Origin: Magnaporthiopsis rhizophila
Taxonomy: Eukaryota > Ascomycota > Sordariomycetes > Magnaporthales > Magnaporthaceae
Length of the DNA stretch: 40,208 nt
Direction of reading: 5' to 3'
Assembly: GCA_003049465.1 (NCBI GenBank)
Contig: PYSS01000114.1
Location: 1-40,208 of the forward strand
Shown: positions 36,124 to 40,208 of the stretch, in pieces
Numbering within the stretch: position 1 is the stretch's first letter
How the letters are laid out: the number at the start of each line of letters is the position of its first letter
Program-made: the position numbers and the translations under genes
The notes under the pieces: generated by a model
Told to the model about the DNA's origin: nothing
What the model saw: the letters and a program-made list of their open reading frames with translations, nothing else
The model's database searches: none

Positions 36124-38804
36124 TGCCCGGGCTAGACTAGACTATCCGCGCACGATGCTACCTTGTCGTGTGGAAAGATGCGAGTGAGCCTCACGGAACC
36201 GGGAATCGAGAATCCCCGTTCCCTCTCGACAACGACAAGAGTCCCATTGGCAGCAAAACCCTCCCAGCGGCGCCCGTGTTGCTAGCCGACATGGACCAAG
36301 ATTTTCTGGTGCGCCTTCCGACAGCCTGCCTGGGGGCGGAAGCAAGTCCGCCATCAGAGTCCTTTCATTCGGCAGCCTAGCTGCGGCTGCGATAGCCTCT
36401 GTCAAATCCAGCCAAGGGGACGCCGCCACATAGCCCAGCTCCCAGACATGGCGCACAGGTCCAAGCGAGCCCCCCATCCTTGGCTGGCGGCCAATCCATT
36501 GCCGTGAGGGACGCCGTTGAAAAATAGGGGGGACATGGTTTCTATCTGCCGTTGGCTCTTGCCGCCGCCGCGCACGAGGGTGAGAGAGAGCCCGTGTCCT
36601 CGTCCGTCCGAGCAACCACGAGTTCGTTCCTGTTTGCGTACCCCCTTACATACGAGGGGACTGCCGCTGGCCTGCCTGCGCTTCAGCTTGGACGGGGTTC
36701 GTCTCACCAATTCCTGGCGCACCCTGGGTTGTCTACGTCGGCGCTAAGCAATAAATAAATAACAAAGAAAAATAAGCTCGCGCGATCTGCTCGTTAGCTT
36801 AGGCGCGAGTCCCAATCCCGCCTAGACCCCGCCTCTAGTCTCTCACTAGGACCACTGGCTCACAGAGCTCGTTGATTGGTGGTCCTTCATCATGCACCTA
36901 AGCAGACATGTTCGCGCCTTTGTTATGTCTATGTCAACATGATGTGCTGGAAGCGAGAGAGGCAGGCAGGGTTCTCCAATCACATCGGAGGAAATTAGAC
37001 TCGCGCCGGCTTGACGACCAAATCCACTCCCTGGGCGCCTTGCCTGCGTGTCGGTCGAGTCGACCGAGGTTTATCCCGAGCCCGAGCAAAGATCGATCAC
37101 CGCCACGAGGCGGAAGAAGGAAGAAAGAAAAAAAACAAGAAAAAAAAAAACAAGAGAGAAAGACACCAAAGAGAAGGAAAAAGAAGAAACCGTCCGTTCG
37201 CAAGGAAGCCCCGCCCCTTCCCCGTATGTGCTGGCGGTGGACATGATGCCCCGAGACAGGTCGCACAGCGCGCTGCACACCAAATCCGAACCCGCATGCT
37301 CTGGGGATTCACGGGCGAAGCGAAGGATCGGCGACAGGACGGGCTGATCGTTTGCATTGTCACTATCCATAGTCTGACGCCCGTCTTGTGTCGTGTGCTG
37401 CCTCGTCGCCCGCGCTCTCTCCGTCCATCCCTTCGACGCCCCGTCCGCCCCGTCCAGGGTCCTGGCAGACAGACGGGCACTTGTGCAGGTCAGGGGCGGG
37501 CGGCCGTGTGCGACGCGTGTGTGTGTGCCTAGGATCCCAACTTTTTTTTATTATTTATTTTTTTAAGCGTCAAGATACACACACACACAAGACGCAAGCG
37601 TGTCTCACCATCTTCCCGACAGGCTGGCATCGGGCCACTGCATTCGTTGACGCCGTTCGGGGCGGGCGGTGGTTGCAGTAGTAGCACGGTATCTTCTTGT
37701 GCTTCCGAGTCAGTTCCTGACCTTTGCGCTGCCAGAGCTGCAGGGTAAAAAAGGGCGTCCGTTCTCCTTCTGGATCAACCCATGCTTTTTCACCTCCAAG
37801 CCTCGTCCCTGGGGCCACGGAAGATGGGGCCACGGGCGACGTGCCGAACGGAGAGTAACATGCTGTACGGAATGGGACAAGGTGTGAAGAAAAAAAAAAA
37901 AAATAAGCCTCGGGACTCGTAGGCTCTCGAGTCGTGTTATTTTTTTTTTTTTTTCTCTGTCTCGCTTTAACTTCCTTTGCTGCCACGCGCAAGTCCCATC
38001 CAAGCAGGCCATCCACCGGCCCACGGCTCACACACCCCCCCGGTTACCTGCTTGTCTTGCGTGACGGGCAGCGTTCGGATAAAGCCGTGTTCCACGGAAC
38101 GTCTTGTTGTCGGAGTCACGACGAAGCAGGCCAGGCCGGGCACGAGCTTCTCTCTCAGCGACCCGAGGACGGAAGCGAGCCCGCGTCTGCCTGCGCCGTG
38201 GCCGGGGGCGAGCTCAGCTAGGATTTCAACTCCCGCCTTGGCTTTGCGATAGATATTGGTTTGCCTGGTGTGCCTGGCGGGCAGACAGGCAAACAGCCAC
38301 TGTTTGAGCGTAGAGCAGGTCGGGGTCCGGTTGGGGCTGAGGAGTCGTCGGCAGACATTCATTTCTGGCTGAGCCGGAGTCTGTTTGCACAATGAATGCA
38401 CCAGGCCGCGCAATACGTAAAACACGGATAACAACTGCACGAGGTACATCGCCCATATGGCCAGGCGCTGCCAGGTACTTGTGATGGAGAGCACAGGCGG
38501 GCACAACCCCCCCTGAATCCTTCCTCGCACTCGTTGGCACATGCATGGGTCAGGGCAGCTCGGAGAGAGAAGAGTAAAACTGCGGAAGAAATCGACGGAG
38601 AAACGAAGTAAGTGGGCCCAGCCACGCGCCCCACCTATGCCAGGCCAGCCTTCCCATGCCAAATCACCGCAGATCCTCGTCCACACTGTGCTGACGACGG
38701 CACCTTTTCTTTTTCTTTTCTCGTCATCGTCGGGTGAGGGTGCCCGCCCACTTCCATCTCTGTCCATCTCTCCGTGAATGTGCTGTGCGCTTCTGCGCTC
38801 GTAT

Positions 38805-38830
38805 GTACAGTACAGCACGGTACAGTACAG
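38805..38830 (+). repeat. GTACAGTACAG direct repeat pair, copies 3 and 4
   Basis: Two exact copies of GTACAGTACAG lie at 38805-38815 and 38820-38830, separated by four bases. They are the tightest cluster of this motif in the window. Confidence 0.8.
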
Positions 38831-38905
38831 GACGCCACCGGCACACCCTGCCATGTTCCCTCCTGCGATTTTTTTTTTTTTTTTTTGATTGCCTCGCGCT
38901 AGAAA

Positions 38906-38916
38906 CACCTAGGTAC
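38906..38916 (+). repeat. CACCTAGGTAC motif, copy 3
   Basis: Exact copy of the 11-mer seen at 12655-12665 and 15114-15124. It is about 75 bp from the GTACAGTACAG pair and about 1.2 kb upstream of the possible gene at 40134. Confidence 0.8.
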
Positions 38917-39287
38917 GCAGCTACACTCACTTCCCTGCCCACCTGCCTGCACCCTGCGCGCCAGAACCCCACCCCCTGCTTGTTTTTTTTTTTTTTTTTT
39001 TGTGCAGGCATTGCTCCGCCCGGTTGGGATCAATTCATCAGAGTTTTTGAGTTTACCACCCTTTCCCGCGACTTCCAGCGACAGAGCCAATTTTTTTCTT
39101 TCTTTTTTTCCTCTGCTGCCTCCCCTCCCCCCCTGCCGCCACTGTCGCCGCCACCCAAAAGGACCAAGCAAGGATCTGCCTTCTGCCTTCTCTCCGCTGC
39201 GACAGCATTCCCCAGTTCGTCACCCAGGACTCCACTAACCCAGAGCCAAGGACCAGCCTTCGCTGCCTCTGTCTCTTTCTCTCCCTC

Positions 39288-39312
39288 CGTCTGTCTGTCT
39301 GTCTGTCTGTCG
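39288..39312. repeat. (GTCT)n microsatellite
   Basis: About five to six tandem GTCT units lie in a CT-rich region. A similar repeat lies near 4682-4702. Confidence 0.85.
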
Positions 39313-40133
39313 AGAGGGGCGTCACGTCTTCCCTAATCGTCGGTCTCGTCGCCAATTTGCTGTTTTTCAGTGTACGGTGTGGTGGGCCCGGTCCTGCTTA
39401 CACTGCCTCTCGCCTCTTTCTTCTTTCCGTCTAGACTCGTTTGCTAGCGTCCTCTCTTTTTTTTTTTCTTGTCTATTTTTTTTCTTCGCACCCTGCCTGT
39501 GGTCACCAATGTGTTTGTATTTTTTTTTTTTGCGTCCCTTCATTTTCTTTCCCGTCTGCCGCCCCTGTTTGCGCTGCCTGCATCACAGGACGCACTAGGC
39601 CAGAAGTAGAAGCGAAATACCTGGATACTCGGTCCGGACTTGAGATGCCCTTTGGCTGATCACCTCGACGCACATTATCACATTGAACAGCGCCACCCAC
39701 CGCTCTGACCACACACCCATATCCCACCAGACGCGGTGAACGGAGAAGGACCCCATTCCATTCTCCCGCTTCTTGCATCCCTCCGGCTGATAGTTTAGCT
39801 TGCGTGTTGTTTCGTCTCTTGGTTGGGATTTCTTTTTGATCCTTTTGCTCTGGCGTCTGCATAATGCCTCCAGCCCATGTACACATCAGATACTAGGCTA
39901 CCGTGGTAGCACTCCCCTCACGCGCGTGTACCAGTCTCTGATCCGTTCGCCCCAGGAACGCACGAGTCAGAGGCAAAGATCCTGGGACCAGCGTGGGTCG
40001 TTTGCTCAGCTTTCGGCAAGCAATTTCCCTCGAGACGGGCTTTGTCATCCTGGGAATTGAGTTGATATTGCATCGATCACATCCCTTGGCCGCCCTCCCT
40101 CTCCAAAACGACCTGAGCTGAGGGGATTATTGC

Positions 40134-40208
40134 ATGCCCCAGCGATCAGGCCCGGGAGAAGAGGGCAATCTCCCTGAGACTGTTCGAGAACTCTATTACC
40201 GGGGGGGG
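40134..40208 (+). CDS. Possible 5' end of an unidentified gene (partial)
   Basis: From the ATG at 40134 the frame stays open for 25 codons to the window edge, beginning MPQRSGPGEEGNLPETVREL. I do not recognise it. Support is weak: the piece is short, the last eight bases are a G run that may be assembly noise, and the ATG context is not strong. In its favour, the upstream 1 kb is CT-rich, as is common ahead of fungal genes, and a 12-kb gene-free stretch would fit a long regulatory region. It could equally be chance. Confidence 0.3.
   Translation, partial: MPQRSGPGEEGNLPETVRELYYRGG

Larger units (their letters stand above)
27597..40133. other. 12.5-kb gene-poor region
   Basis: No frame on either strand here gives a protein I recognise. 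The longest frames (around 150-310 codons) are low-complexity, often cross A or T runs, and lack domain structure. The region is rich in homopolymers, including T22 at 30485-30506, A25 at 31655-31679, A19 at 32254-32272, T20 at 35583-35602, T18 at 38869-38886 and T19 at 38983-39001. It also has tetranucleotide repeats and CT-rich tracts towards 39100-39560. It may be the long promoter and 5' UTR of a gene starting near 40134, may carry non-coding transcripts, or may hold fast-evolving genes I cannot see. Confidence 0.55.

Noticed and set aside
37967..38908. 313-codon minus-strand frame in the gene-poor region
   Set aside because: It contains a lysine run from a poly-T tract and low-complexity sequence, with no domain. 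It is likely chance in GC-rich DNA.

Overview
The window looks like nuclear DNA of a filamentous ascomycete (Pezizomycotina, most likely a Sordariomycete; a Magnaporthales-like fungus is only a guess). The evidence is short introns (mostly 60-130 nt) with GT donors and CTAAC/CTGAC branch sites, a p67phox-like NoxR that is typical of filamentous fungi, fungal protein architectures such as the Thi20 kinase-TenA fusion, and GC-rich coding exons set in microsatellite- and homopolymer-rich intergenic DNA. The window starts in an (AT)n repeat, ends in a G8 run and holds a 339-base N gap, so both edges and the gap probably reflect assembly breaks.

I could reconstruct seven complete genes by joining exons, with reading frame, branch sites and family conservation all agreeing. 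They are noxR (minus, 1596-3567), ccs1 (minus, 9634-10861), the mitochondrial ribosomal protein gene MRPL23/uL13m (plus, 11665-12309), urate oxidase (minus, 12912-13993), the TORC2 subunit Ste16/Avo3/Rictor (plus, 15799-20116), thi20 (plus, 21203-23596) and the DEAD-box helicase gene dbp2 (plus, 24210-26918). A possible eighth gene begins at 40134 and runs off the end. ccs1/MRPL23 and uricase/Ste16 are divergent pairs that share promoter regions. MRPL23 and uricase are convergent.

The rest is non-coding as far as I can see: about 6 kb between ccs1 and noxR, and more than 12 kb between dbp2 and the window end. The latter is rich in long A/T homopolymers, tetranucleotide microsatellites and two recurring short motifs.

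The genes are mostly housekeeping and do not form a pathway. NoxR (superoxide production), Ccs1 (copper loading of Sod1) and urate oxidase (H2O2 production) are all redox-related, but they are separately transcribed and probably neighbours by chance. I found no mobile element, CRISPR, viral or biosynthetic cluster, and no clearly new system.

The most interesting signals are: a 547-nt intron in dbp2 that splits helicase motif V, stays open in frame for 133 codons and contains two stem-loops; an in-frame 78-nt intron in noxR; a urate oxidase that ends exactly where its peroxisomal signal should begin; a high share of AAG 3' splice sites; and repeated 11-mers in the gene-poor flank.
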